DNA from: Erodium maritimum
Lineage: Eukaryota; Streptophyta; Magnoliopsida; Geraniales; Geraniaceae
Direction of reading: 5' to 3'
Length of the DNA: 64,000 nucleotides
Assembly: GCA_963921825.1 (NCBI GenBank)
Contig: OY997594.1
Location: 31,974,956 to 32,038,955 of the forward strand
Each line of letters begins with the position of its first letter. Position 1 is the first letter of the stretch. Made by a program: the position numbers and the translations under genes. This document shows positions 12,128 to 23,722 of this stretch, one piece after another. The notes under the pieces are model-generated. The model did no database searches. It was not told where the DNA came from and worked only from the letters and a program-made list of their open reading frames with translations.

Positions 12128-13064
12128 GTTAATCATAGGGGTGAGCAAGATTCACCAGAATTGCCCCGGCCGACACCGGCCATAACCGACACCAGAATCA
12201 CCGAAATCGAAGGTGACGATGGTGGGGAAAGTGTGTAACCAAGGGGTATCCGGCCGGTCGTTAGTTTTATGTGTCGATGATCGCCGGTTAACCAATGAAA
12301 CCGGCACCAGGACTACCTACCGTCCACCACCACACCAGTAGCCCTATGTCGCCGTTCTACACTTCAGATGTACAGTTCTCTTGCGTTGTAGAAGACGAAG
12401 GAATAGTAGGTTTAATATTTAAAATGGGTTGGACTTGATTTATTAGTCGTAACAAATCTATTTAAAACAAAGTCATCTCATTAAGCCCATCTTCTCAACC
12501 CATTTAAAATAAACTTGCATCATAACCATCCATTCTAGGGTTTTAATCTTAACCTTTCCTTTGACTTAACCTACTCTATACATACTTAGAGCACCCACAT
12601 CAGTGGGGGTGGGGGGATCTCGAACACTGCGGCTGAACCCTCTACTTATTGGGCAGGGTTCAGCCCCCTGCCCCCCTAAATTTTGTGTGCTGCACATCAG
12701 AGTGGCTAGTATGGGGGGCATGATTTTCAGATATGCTGACTGTGTAATTAATTAAGCTTTTAACTGAATTTGTTAATGTTATTTTTAAATCAACAACTAC
12801 TAAAGAAAATAGAAATAAAATTTCATTAATAAAAATACAAAATTAAAAAAGATTAATTAAATAAAAAAAATACATAATTCAAATTGACAATTCATTTGGT
12901 CGATATAAGCTTCTGCAGTGATGAATTCTTTGCTGACCGTTACTATTCCTGGTAATAACGTTTGATAGATACTATTCCTGATAATAACGTTTGAGCCTCG
13001 TCGTCGGATATTTTTTATCGCAACAAAAAAATGATTTTTAAAATAAAATGATTAATTACCTTCT

Positions 13065-13320
13065 TACATATATACAATTATAAAATGATTATTATAATTA
13101 CCATGTATTAATCACCTAATCACCTAATTAACATATATTTAATTATCTAATTACATATATACAATTATAAAATGATTATTATAATTACCATTTATAATCA
13201 CCTAATTACCTAATTAACATATATTTAATTATCTAATTACATATATAAAATTATAAAATGATTATTATAATTACCATTTATTAATCACCTAATTACCTAA
13301 TTAACATATATTTAATTACC
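13065..13320. repeat. AT-rich tandem repeat, unit about 100 bp, three copies
   Basis: The string 'ACAATTATAAAATGATTATTATAATTACCAT…CACCTAATTAACATATATTTAATTATCTAATTACATATAT' recurs nearly unchanged about three times, then decays into 'TAATTACC' and 'ATACTAA' steps to 13410. It lies inside the Harbinger element. Confidence 0.85.
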
Positions 13321-14267
13321 TAATTAATACCTAATTACCATTAATACTAATTACCTAACTAATACTAATTGTTAATTAATACTAACCAATCAATACTAAC
13401 CGATCAATACGTTAATACTAGGGTAAATTACATTGACATACCCCGACTATACGCGTTTAACGGTTTACTACCCCAAAGTTTATTCGTAACAATCGCCTAC
13501 CCCGAACTAACCATTAATTACAACGTTGCCCCCTTTCCATCCATAACTATTAATTTTTTGTAAAAAGACCGAAATACCTTTAACTATCATCCCAATTTAC
13601 ACTCTCATACCATTCATACAATATAATTAGTTTTTTATTAAATAAACTATAAATGACTTAATTATTTTCAAATATATTTTAATTTAATATTTAAAAATTA
13701 AAATGTTTATAAATTGATAAATAATATTTTAAATTTTTTAATTTTTATCGTTAAAAATCAGTTTTATTTTAAAAAAAACAATTTCATTTTATAAAATTCA
13801 TACTTTTAGTTTTAATTATAAATCGGTTTTATTTTTAAAAAATCACATTTTATTTCAAAAAATATTTTTACAAATCAGTTTTTATATATTTAAAAAAATC
13901 TGATTTATATATATATATATATATATATCCACTAATAAAATATAGTTAAAATCATAAAAAAAATATGTAAATTCCATATTTTTTATTTTAATTGATATAA
14001 TTAATTATTTAAAAATAAAATTAATTTTCAGAATTTAATGTCATTGAATTTCAAAAACTTTATTAATCTTCTTAAAATAATTCTATTTATTTTAAACAAT
14101 ACATACATTAACTAAAAGTCTAAAATAAATTCTTACACATTTTCAAAAAAAAAAAACTCTTCATCTTCCTCCTTGATGCCTTCTTCCCTATCCAGAGCTT
14201 TTTCAAATAATCAATACACTACCATTCGTAACAACACCAGATCTGAAACTTCACATCTTCTCCTTCT

Positions 14268-14430
14268 CAAATCCAACTCATAACTTCTCTTCAACCATAA
14301 TAAATCCCCCAAAATCAAGTGCCATACTTGATTTAGCACCAGCCCTTCTCAAATCCAACTCATAACTTCCCTTCAACCATAATGAATCCCCCAAAATCAA
14401 GTGCCATGCTTGATTTAGCACCAGCCCCAA
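14268..14430. repeat. Direct duplication, about 80 bp, two copies
   Basis: The segment from 'CTTCTCAAATCCAACTCATAAC' to 'GATTTAGCACCAGCCC' occurs twice in tandem with only a few differences. It lies within the nested Mutator element, just left of the hAT insertion. Confidence 0.85.
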
Positions 14431-14483
14431 CTTTGTCTTCCACCAAATCTCTAGCCTAAGAATTCAAATTCAAGCATCAATAT

Positions 14484-16321
14484 CAGGGGCGGAACTAGAA
14501 ATATAATTTGGGGTGTTCCGTCGACTGTTGTTAAAAAATTTTATAAAAAAAAATAGGAACTACATTCATAAGAGATCTATATTATTTTGTGTTGTTCATT
14601 CACATGTTCGTACATACATCTCGTAATTGTTATATAATTTATATAATGTTTATTATAAAATAAAAAAATAATTGTTCTCTTATGAATTGGTTTCATTTAA
14701 ATTTATGTATCTGATTATCTCGGTTCACTATCTGCTTCAAACATAGTTATTTGCTTTTCCTATTAAAGCCGACAAATAATTTTTTATGAAGGAAACGAAA
14801 TTTCCTCTTAGAAACTACATTAAATTGAATACCTAAATATTCATATAATATATTATATATAAGAGATTGTTTTTTTAACAAACCAAAACTATTTCATTTT
14901 TTTAGGATAAAAAACTATTTTTGTGAACAAAATGTGCAATTTTATTAACTTCGAAATCAACTACAGACGATTGCGCCAGGAAGAATTTTCCTGGCCACTA
15001 AAGAAAAACCAGCATAAAACAAAATTGTTCGCAGTTCTTTTAACAGTATAACCGCTATAAATGATATTGAAATGTCACATAGGCATGAAGGAAGGTTGAG
15101 GGATGGAAAGCGAAACTGGAAGTTCTGCTCAAAGTAGTGCCTAAACGTTGCATATGGGGGACAAAAAGACCGAACTTGAACTGTATCATTTGTACTAGGA
15201 GGATATACGTGAATCAGGGTTCCCTCCCTGAAAAAATCTCTAATTCTCTACTCACTAGTCATTGACCCTGCAAAGAAGAAACCAGATGAAATAAAAAAGA
15301 CCTACTCGATTAGCCAGATTCAGAAACGAGAGAGGGGTCGAAGAGGGTGCGATGGTGGAGGCCAGGGAGATGGACGCGCTAGTGGCGACTTTAGGGACGA
15401 CGGGGGTTGCTCAGGAGAGATGATCTGATATAGGTTGTTCTAGTGCACGCTTAATCTGCAGTAGGTACTGAAAACGATGGTGCATTGAATCTCTACGCTT
15501 TTCGCATGCATCGGTGGAGGCCAAGGAGATGGGGACATCGATGGCGGCTGCAGAGGTAGCGGGGGCTACGTGAAGATGTGGATCGATTATGGGCTCAGCG
15601 ATAGGGAGGATCGAGATAGCAGCGGACGTGAGTTATTTGACGGAGGCAAGACGTGAAACAAAGGCGGAGCAGGAGAAGCAACCACTGAGAGAAGGGTTGA
15701 TGTTGGGGATGGAGATAGATGAGAACGACGACATTGGGACGGAGTAGGGTGATCGGAACGAGATCGTGAGACACAACAACGATATTGAGAAAGGGTAACC
15801 CTAACAGAATTAGAGACGTAGGAGAAACCCTTACCCTAATAGAATTAGATAGCATCATAGGTTTTGGATTAAAACTATTTAATTGTTACTACTTATAAAT
15901 ACTTTCCTGTACAATTTGGTTATTAATTTAATTATAATATTATATTCAATCATCAAATTTATAAAGATTTTGGTGGATTAATTCTTGTCTAAGATAAGAT
16001 GTTCATCTGTATAATATTTTGATAACCCTATATATCATAATATAATCATTTCTGTACAGTATATATTCATATCAATATGATACAAGAAGGTTGATCTAGT
16101 TAATGTTTTTACTATAATGGCTTGCGCATGAATGACCATAGTAAGCCCAGCAGCCCAATAAAAATCATGAAAATAACAAGACACAAAAGCCCACGCAAAA
16201 ATAAGGGTGTTCCAGACAATACCGAACTCGGGTGGTGAGTAAATATCAGGAAGACTTTAACCGTCAGACCAATTTTTCTTATATTTAGGGTGTTCCATAC
16301 ACCCTTTTGGTTCCGCCCCTA
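14484..16321. mobile_element. Innermost hAT-type element, 8-bp TSD
   Basis: The termini are CAGGGGCGGAAC (14484) and, from the right, TAGGGGCGGAACC (16321). Subterminal 'GGGTGTTCC' motifs occur at both ends. The flanks ATCAATAT (14476-14483) and ATCAATAC (16322-16329) form an 8-bp duplication with one mismatch, as for hAT elements. The 1.8-kb interior has no recognisable transposase; the longest open frame (15595-15858, minus) looks accidental. Confidence 0.85.
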
Positions 16322-17044
16322 ATCAATACATGCAAACTCATACATACCCAACAAATCTGGAAAAAAAAAAATGAAGCATCAGATTGATGGCTTGAACACC
16401 TAACAACCTCATAAAATCCGGCCCCAATTTCATCATCTTCCTCGAGCTCGAACACGCCGGACCAAAAGGTGCTTCGTCTTCCACTCGTTCCCGTTGACTG
16501 GTTTGCTCCGGTGGTGGGCTCAAGAGGGATTGAACGTGGCCTTGAGGGCAGCGGCGGCGGCCGGAGGCTTCCAAGAGAGACGAGGTTGTGTTGATTTTTT
16601 GGTTCAAAACCAGATCTATACTCTGTAGAGAGAGAGAGTAGAAAACATAGATAGGGTTGTGTTTGTTTAAGTTTTATTTATATATTTTTTAAATAAAAAA
16701 TATATTTAATAAAATAAAAAAGTCAGATTTGTCAAAATAAAAAATATTTTTTGTTTTTTGATTCAAAATAATTTTTTTATTTTTTTCAATTATTTTTTTA
16801 TATTTTATAAACAATAAATTAATTTTAAATTTAAAAATATATAAATTAGGGTGGAATAGTAAGTGCATTTTCGGAATTTAAGAAAAATGAACAGTGAACA
16901 GATGGAAAAGTGGATGGGAGGGGGTAACGTCGTAATTAATTGTTAGTTCGGGGTAGGTGATTGTTACGAATAAACTTTGGGGTAGTATACCGTTAAACGT
17001 GTATAGTTCGGGGTATGTCAATGTAATTTACCCTTAATACTAAA

Positions 17045-18168
17045 ACTAATTAACAAAAACAAACTTAACCTTCTTTAACCTCACGACTCTACAAAATGTT
17101 TTTAACAAGGCACGCGTCAATGGAGGGGAGGACGGCGGCGAAGCAGAGGGGCACGAGGCAGCGAGGCTGATTTTGGCCCCGCACCTCTGCCCCCGAACCC
17201 TCACCTAAAGCCTCTTGCTCCTCGCCCCGCACGCCCCCCTCCCCACATCGGCCGAACCCCGGACCCTTTCTGTTGCTGCTCCCGCCCCGGCCTCGCGCGC
17301 ACGCCTCCCTTGATGTGGTCGCTCTTACAACCCTCGATACTAAACCTATTTCTCATATTGCCTCTAATCCTTTTAAGACTTTCTCTCTCTACTTCATCGT
17401 CGAGATTGATAGTCTTTGCTTTATGTTCTTCTCTTCTCAATTTAGATTTTCTGGTCTATGACGTTAATGCAAACGAATTTAAGATTCTTTTTCACTTTTT
17501 GATGTATTATGTCTTTTGTATTGTATTTGTCTTTGGTTTGATTTTTTTCTCACCCCTCTCACCGTTGTTATTCTAATATCCTCTTAATTTAGATCTGTGT
17601 TTAAGTTTTTATTTTCTGTTTATCAGATCTAAAATGGTGTGTACTTTGTCAACCTACATGCCAAAGTTATGTAAAAAGCATCACTAAATCGTGGACATAA
17701 TCTCTAAATTAATCAATGGGAAAGGATTATTATTCACTGAACTAAGGTAGCTTAATTAAAATAATTTCAGAAAGTATAAAAAAGCCCACTGGCCCGGTTG
17801 CACCGGTGAAAAACCGACGCCATCGGTTAAAAACTTCGGTCGGCGAATGGTTTTAAGTTCGGTTTCGGTGCCGGCTCCAGTGATATAAAATGGGTCACCG
17901 GAAGTCCCGGTTCCGGTGGTTAGAAAGGGTGTCGGTGCTGGTTAGTTAATCATATACGTCTTTCATTTAGCTACAGGTTGTTAATCGTTATCTCCTCAAA
18001 AGGTAAACCTATTCTTTCTCCAAGGTCGCAAGAACATAAGAATGGTAAAGTAATAGTATGTATAGTTAAAACAAAGTACATAACTATTTCAAAATATTTT
18101 CTCAAATAAACGGTTTTTAACACACGATAAATTAACCCAGCCTATAATGATAAATTAACCCACAATTG
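17045..18168. other. Remainder of the nest and 3' flank of the desaturase gene
   Basis: 17045-17324 is the GC-rich right end of the Harbinger element. 17325-17944 is the right part of the outer hAT. 17955-18168 is the short 3' flank of the desaturase gene. No further gene is seen. Confidence 0.6.
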
Positions 18169-19544
18169 TCAAACTTTCCTGCCAAAGATCCAACTGAAAG
18201 AAACAGTGGGTGCTTTCTCTGCATTTTCTTGAGCCCTCTCGGCTAACCCTCTGATCTTTTTTGGTAACCCACATACATAATCTTGAGCTTCACGCCCTTC
18301 ATCGGAGAGACCCGTTAGCTTCTCCACCTTCCATTTCGCAACTAGTACATCAATTATGTCAGCATAGTCCCTCACAGTGTACATCCCAAGTCGTTGCACC
18401 ACTGTCGATAAGTGGTCATAGATGTTTTCGTCCCGACCATCATACATGAGGTGTGACGGCATTAAAACTCTCTTCTTCATCAGCTTAGCAAAAGACACAA
18501 CACTTTCGTCAGGCTCAATCTCAAATAGCTTCTCCATAATCTTGGTGTAGGCAGTCCCGTGGCGTTTCTCGTCAGCAGCAATGGTGCCGCATATTTGTGC
18601 CAGTTTCAAGTCCCCGTGACCCTTTGCGAGCCTTGCTGCGTTTCCATGGTTAATAAACGTCGCCCTCTCTTGGAACGACGTGTAGATGAAACCGAGGAAT
18701 GGATTGTTCTCCAGTCTCGGATCCTATTAACACAAGAAGCACTATATTTACTAATTAGCTTGAAAATGACATCAAACCTCTAATAAACTAACTTATACCA
18801 TAAATAACCGTAAAAATGTGAATAGAAAAATAATCTAACCATTCCAGAGCCGATGAGATACTGAATTGTCTTATCGATCTGCCTCATATCAACTCGACCA
18901 GAGAGATAAAGATACTTGTTGAGGAGGTCACCATGCCTATTCTCTTCAGCAGCCCATGCTCTGGACCAGATTGCCCAAGGAGTGAGGCTTGAGCCAGTTT
19001 GGTCTCGAGTTCCATCCATTGTGTTAGCCATCGACAGGTACGTCGGCAAGGCTTCTTCAGTGATCATATGTCCGACCAACACAACTAAATAGTCGTCAGG
19101 GAGTTCCTTTGATCTTTCCCTCAGCTCCTTGACTTGTTCACAGAACTCGTCAGACTCGGCGTCTGGCAGAAAGTCATGGGGCTGCCAACATTTCTCTACC
19201 GGCGTTAGGTGCACCAGTAAGTTCTCCTCCGCCCAATTTTGCAAGGACTCAAAGATCTCAATTTTTTCTGGTGCCATAGAATGTGTCACTTGATGAACCT
19301 CTGTCCCTCGAGGCAGAAATGGCTTCACCTCCCTGAAAAGTTAAGCTAATTGTTAAGTACAATGTTCAGTTCAAGTAAGAACTTAAACGTTGAAGACACG
19401 ATGAACAAGAAACAAAACAATTAGGGAAAAAGGGTACAAAAATGGTTACTTGGCCATGCGAGCTGTAACATGTTTTCTGAGATTGTGGGACTTGTAGGAG
19501 GAGAAAGGGAAGGTGGTGATGGGTAAGTTGAGCTTGAGAGCCAT
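18169..19544 (-). CDS. SAD: Stearoyl-[acyl-carrier-protein] 9-desaturase, chloroplastic
   Basis: This plastid stroma enzyme uses reduced ferredoxin and O2 to place the first double bond in stearoyl-ACP. Three coding exons on the minus strand: 19544-19450, 19332-18840 and 18723-18169, with GT-AG introns, giving about 380 residues. The start [18 protein letters not shown] is the usual transit-peptide opening of the family. The ferritin-like di-iron ligands are in place: 'ITEEALPTY', 'EENRHGD' and 'ADEKRH'. The C-terminus (SWIFGRKV) is nearly complete. One oddity is glycine instead of the usual glutamate just after DEKRH; that residue is not a metal ligand. The fit to the family is close over the full length, so the gene looks intact. 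Which paralogue it is (FAB2-like or another SAD) I cannot say. Confidence 0.92.
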
Positions 19545-20228
19545 GACTTCGCTGCTCTGTGATTTGGTTTCGTGTCTCTCTGAACCTGAATGATGAATTG
19601 TGAAGCAAGAAAGAGAGACATCGGATCCCATTTATGGGAGCTAGTTCTGAATTACGACACTTACTCTTAAATGTTGTGATTTCGGTTAGAATTGTAATCT
19701 TGTGCACAAACAATTCTGGGCAACAAGTTGTAAGTGTTAGGTAATCCTTGTTTTAGGTAATAGATTGGGATATAGCTAATAAAGCTTAAGGTAGCTTGGA
19801 CATCAAGTAATTTTGGTTTAGGCTAGTTCTGAAAACGTCTCTCGTTCTGCCAAAATTACGGCACTCTCACTCTTAAATGTTGTGATTTCTGTATACATGA
19901 ATTAAAAAAATGGATAGTACCAACCAAATATGTTAAGAAATCAATAATAATAACCAAATATGATCGAGACTAGTCATTAACGTAAAATTTGATTATTTTT
20001 TTTACCTCTCAAGTTGACACAGAAGCTTATATCAAAATTATGATATTGATCATGAAAGTCAAGATTTTTGGGGGCATGTGTTCATAGTTTGGTCCACCTA
20101 TTAGTCTTATATGATATTAAAATTGGTTTGGTACATATAAATTTCGGCCAAACTATAAAATTTTGTCAATTATAATAATCTTTCTAAATACTATCATTCC
20201 TGTTTTTTTTTTCTGACCGTGACAAATC
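19545..20228. other. Upstream region of the desaturase gene
   Basis: It includes the likely 5' UTR and promoter of the desaturase on the minus strand. A 35-bp segment ('ACTCTTAAATGTTGTGATTTC') occurs at about 19660 and again at about 19870, a local duplication. No other gene is seen. Confidence 0.55.
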
Positions 20229-21993
20229 TTTTTTTTATAAATGATTTTGTTAATAGGCTTTGAAATAATTACAAAATCGAGGATCTTTTTGCCCCGAGAT
20301 GGGGAAAAAAGAGAGGACCACTAAAAGCTATCCCAAATAACCTTCAAAAGAGACTCTATCACAAACGGTAAGAGAATCTTCCTAAAAAACAAGAAAAAAA
20401 AGCAAAAATGAAGAAAGAGAATATTAGCCAAGTACAAAGAAATACTAATCGATAGAAGGGGGAACATCATTGAACTCTATCTGTAGCATAGTCCCAGTAG
20501 TGACAAAATGTCTCCAAACTTCATTTTTACACTGAGCCTCGAGCTTCTCAGTTTCACTCAAATAGAGTGAGCGAGTCGAAACTCAAAAAAGCCGGTGAGG
20601 TTTATTTTTTTTTTCCCTTTAACCTTCTATATTGTTTCTGGCGACCAAACTAGAAAGTCTTGATCGAAACTTGACAAGGGGTTAAGGGAGGAAGACGATA
20701 AAACCCAGGAGTCCGATTTGGGGGGAAAATTCTTCACCAAATCAGAAAACGATGCAAGAGGGCGGACAAATGTTGCATGGTTGAGCCCAGTTTGCACGTG
20801 GCTTGGCGTAGGCCTAATAGCAACTGACCCAGCATCAGAAGACTCTAATGGGCCGTTATGGGCTTTGGTTTGACCTTTAAGCAACCCAACACCCATATTT
20901 CTCACGCTTGAATCAGATGCGCGATGAATGACCGATTCTGCAGCAGTTATCGTAGGGACTGTTGCGTGATCCTCGCACTCGATCAAATCAACAAAAATCT
21001 CGCGAGAAGGAGAGGTAATCACGGTAGCTTCATCCAAATCACGGATCAAATCGAATTGATTCGAAATCTTAATTGTTTCCAAGTTTGTCCGCTTCGGATT
21101 TGCAATTGATTTTTTCGGATTCTCAATTGATTTTGCTTCTGAATCTCCAGAATTTGCTTCTGATTCTGTCGAAATCACGGGATCTTGATCGATTGCAATG
21201 AGATCCCGAGGATCTCGTTCATCAACCAAGGGATTTGGCAGGAAAGACTCTCGAGGATCAGCGGCGTCGGTGAGAAATTGCGGCCGGTTTTTGATTTCCC
21301 GCCGAAGCTGCTGGTTCAGGTGACCAAACACCTTCTGAAGGGGAATTTGGTCTGCTCCAGCTTTCTTTTTCTTCTTCTCCAGAGCTTTCGAATTGCTCTG
21401 CTTCACGGTGCTTGGAACAGAGGAATCAGAGTTTCTCTGTTTCACGGTTCTCGGAGTAGAGGAGCCTAATTGCCGAGAAGACTTACCATGGGAAACAACG
21501 ATAGTTAGTTTGTGGTCGTTGAATGTGAAGTCGTTGTTAGAATCAATCACCGTCGAGGCAGATTCCTTCGATCTGAATTTGACGAACTCGAAGATATATT
21601 GTTTCGTCTCTTGTAGACGGTGGCGGAAACAACCTTACTGTAGGTCCCCAACGTGTTCCTTACCCACTCTACAGTTGTACCAGCGGGGAGGTTGCAAACA
21701 CACACGGATGCATCCGCCTTTGGCATGATGAGATCCGAAAGAGACGCAGAGATCTTCTTTCCCTTAGCACGTCCCATTTTTGCTTCTCCCGCAGCCACCT
21801 TCTAAGTGGGTCGCTTTGTCATCGACTTCACCGGAGCGGAACCAGCGTGGGTTGCTTTGGTTGTAGACTGGCGTTGAGAAGGATGAGATTTTGTCTTGGT
21901 TGTTTCCCTGTTGCAGCGAGCTATGGTTCTACAATATGTATCATAGCTTGATAGCAACGAGGAGCAGAAATATGGGAAGGATAAAGGCTTCAT
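20229..21993 (-). mobile_element. Second L1-type LINE with ORF1 only, minus strand
   Basis: On the minus strand an ORF1 opens with MKPLSFPYFCSSLLSSYDTYCR (21993), carries an RRM ('ASVCVCNLPAGTTVEWVRN' near 21700), a lysine run and a long polar region, and ends at 20627. About 400 bp later the element closes with CAAAATCATTTATAAAAAAAA (20229). There is no ORF2. ORF1 is broken by a stop after 'MTKRPT' (near 21802) and a frame change near 21550-21600. The N-terminus is clearly related to the LINE at 2699-4891. No clear target duplication was found. Confidence 0.7.
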
Positions 21994-22009
21994 ATTGAAG
22001 GAAATGAGC

Positions 22010-22150
22010 TATGGTTATATTCTCTTTTTGCCCATGATTCTACTTACACCGATCAGTCAGATCGTTTACAGTAATAATTCTACAAGCTCGATCAAATATT
22101 TATATTCTCTTTTTGCCCATGATTCTCCTTACACCGATCAGTCAGACCCG
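22010..22150. repeat. Direct duplication of about 50 bp
   Basis: 'ATATTCTCTTTTTGCCCATG…ACACCGATCAGTCAGA' occurs at about 22016 and again at about 22102 with one or two differences, separated by about 40 bp. Confidence 0.8.
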
Positions 22151-22779
22151 TGTCAAATCTTACATTAAGTTCAAGCGAAAATAAACCACATTTTAATGAT
22201 CAAAACTTATTTAATAAAATGATATAGATTTTATATCAACGAAATTTAAATTTGTAGCAACATTTTTATCGAGTTTGCTATGGTAGTTAAGTGGGCTCCT
22301 CATTTTTATTTAGGTTAGAAGTTTGCTAACATGAGTTTGGGGTGTGTATATTGTGATTTCTATCACTGCTGCTGGATCAGTCTTGGGCAATAGATCTTAT
22401 CTATTGCCTAGGATTTGATATCCATTGGCTAATTGGCCAACAGATGCATGCGTCAGGTAAGATCCGTGACCCAAATTGCGTGGCCCAAGTACTTGACCAA
22501 TGGATATCAGTATCCGCTGAACAAGTGAAAACCTGGGTTACGGATTCAATCTGTTGGCTTGCTTTTCCATCTGGGTCACAGATTCAATCAGTTGGCTTGT
22601 TTTTCCATCTGGGCCACAGATTCAATTCGTTGGCTTGCTTTTCCACCTGGGCCACGGATAGTATCCATTGCTAGAGTACCACACTTTAACCACGGATGGT
22701 ATTCGTTGGTAGAGTACAACACTTTACCCATAGATGTGATCCGTTGCCCAAGTTTAATAACATATTAAAAAAAATACAA

Positions 22780-22880
22780 AATGAGCACCTGAATGTGCAT
22801 TACAAAATGTGCACCTGAATGTGCATTACAAAATGAACACCTGAATGTGTATTACATAATATGCACCTGAACGCGCATTA
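22780..22880. repeat. 25-bp tandem repeat, four copies
   Basis: 'ACAAAATGAGCACCTGAATGTGCATT' is repeated four times with small changes. A weaker 'GTGCATTAAAATGTACCTGTACATG' run sits at the equivalent place in the second CACTA copy (about 24290). Confidence 0.85.
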
Positions 22881-23048
22881 CAAAATTTTCTTGGAGACAT
22901 TAGTAGAGAAAACAAAATTGAACCAAACTCATAGTCTCATACCTTGTTAAATACACTAAATAAACCAAAATTAAAATCCATGGATGCCTTATAGTCTACT
23001 GATTCAACTTGATTTACTGATGCCTCCATATATATTAAACTACCAAAA

Positions 23049-23212
23049 GTGGTATTAATGGATGCACTTGAACCCAAAGTTAGAAACAAATTCAATTGAG
23101 ACAACAACAAATACACCATAATAATTTTAAGTGGTATTAATGGATGCACTTGAACCCAAAGTTAGAAACAAATTCAATTGAGACAACAACAAATACACCA
23201 TAATAATTTTAC
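23049..23212. repeat. 82-bp tandem duplication, nearly perfect
   Basis: The 82-bp unit beginning GTGGTATTAATGGATGCACT occurs at 23049-23130 and directly again at 23131-23212, identical apart from the last base or two. Such a fresh duplication is either recent or an assembly artefact. Confidence 0.95.
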
Positions 23213-23722
23213 AAGGAAGAAAAATATTAACTCCTGAGAAAAGAAAATCTGAATGTACACTTTAATCCTTTCAAAATCCATCATAGATAATTGAGTCTGA
23301 AAGAACTGACCAGCTGCGAAGAACAACAAATCTCTATAAACTAGAAAAATAAATATAGAGATACGCAGCTTATATGCTCGATGTGTCCCTGGGGAAACCA
23401 GACCAACGAAGCGATAAATTTTCCAATCAGGTACCTTGTTATGATACAATGTACAAAAAACAAGTATCATAAAGATGAAGCACATCTTCTTGCACTGCGA
23501 AACAATATTATAAATATAAACATCTATTGAAGTTGTTCCATGATGTACAATTCAGTGTTTCCTCTCCCTAGACAACTTATTTTCTCGACTCTCTGATCTA
23601 TTTAAATTTAAACCAATATTATCAGACAAAAAATGAAAACAAAATAAGAGTTTAATAATTCTACTTGATTATCATTCACACAAAGTAAAAATTATGTGTG
23701 AATGATAATTTCCAAAACCTTT

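Larger units (their letters stand above)
13421..17033. mobile_element. Mutator-type element, 9-bp TSD TTAATACTA, nested
   Basis: Inverted ends GGGTAAATTACATTGACATACCCC… and …GTAATTTACCC, about 120 bp long, are flanked by the perfect 9-bp repeat TTAATACTA (13412-13420 and 17034-17042). The ends are closely similar to those of 6067-7484, so both belong to one family. Without the hAT inside it, it is about 1.8 kb. It has no transposase. Confidence 0.9.
12589..17324. mobile_element. PIF/Harbinger-type non-autonomous element, TSD TTA
   Basis: The termini are GAGCACCCACATCAGTGG (12589) and, read inward from the right, GAGCGACCACATCAAGG (ending at 17324). They are flanked by TTA at 12586-12588 and 17325-17327, the 3-bp target typical of PIF/Harbinger. 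Without the Mutator element nested inside it, its own length is about 1.1 kb. Subterminal regions are C/G-rich, and no transposase is seen. Confidence 0.85.
12136..17944. mobile_element. Outer hAT-like element, 8-bp TSD GTTAATCA
   Basis: The left end TAGGGGTGAGCAAG looks like a plant hAT terminus and is followed by CCGG/ACCGG-rich sequence. A similar CCGGTT-rich stretch lies at 17780-17944. The flanks share GTTAATCA (12128-12135 and 17945-17952), extended to a 12-bp match TAGTTAATCATA. The right terminal inverted repeat itself is poorly preserved, so the call rests on the duplication and the matching composition of the two ends. Everything from 12589 to 17324 was inserted later. No transposase remains. 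Confidence 0.55.
22365..23722 (-). mobile_element. CACTA-like element end with subterminal repeats (first copy)
   Basis: CACTGCTGCTGGATCAG at 22365 is followed by many short repeats on both strands (22380-22760), such as 'GGATTCAATCTGTTGGCTTG' and 'CCACGGAT…'. It is organised like the element end at 23723, so I read it as a related CACTA (En/Spm) terminus into which that copy was inserted. The interior to 23722 is AT-rich, with no transposase frame. No second terminus was found. Confidence 0.45.
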
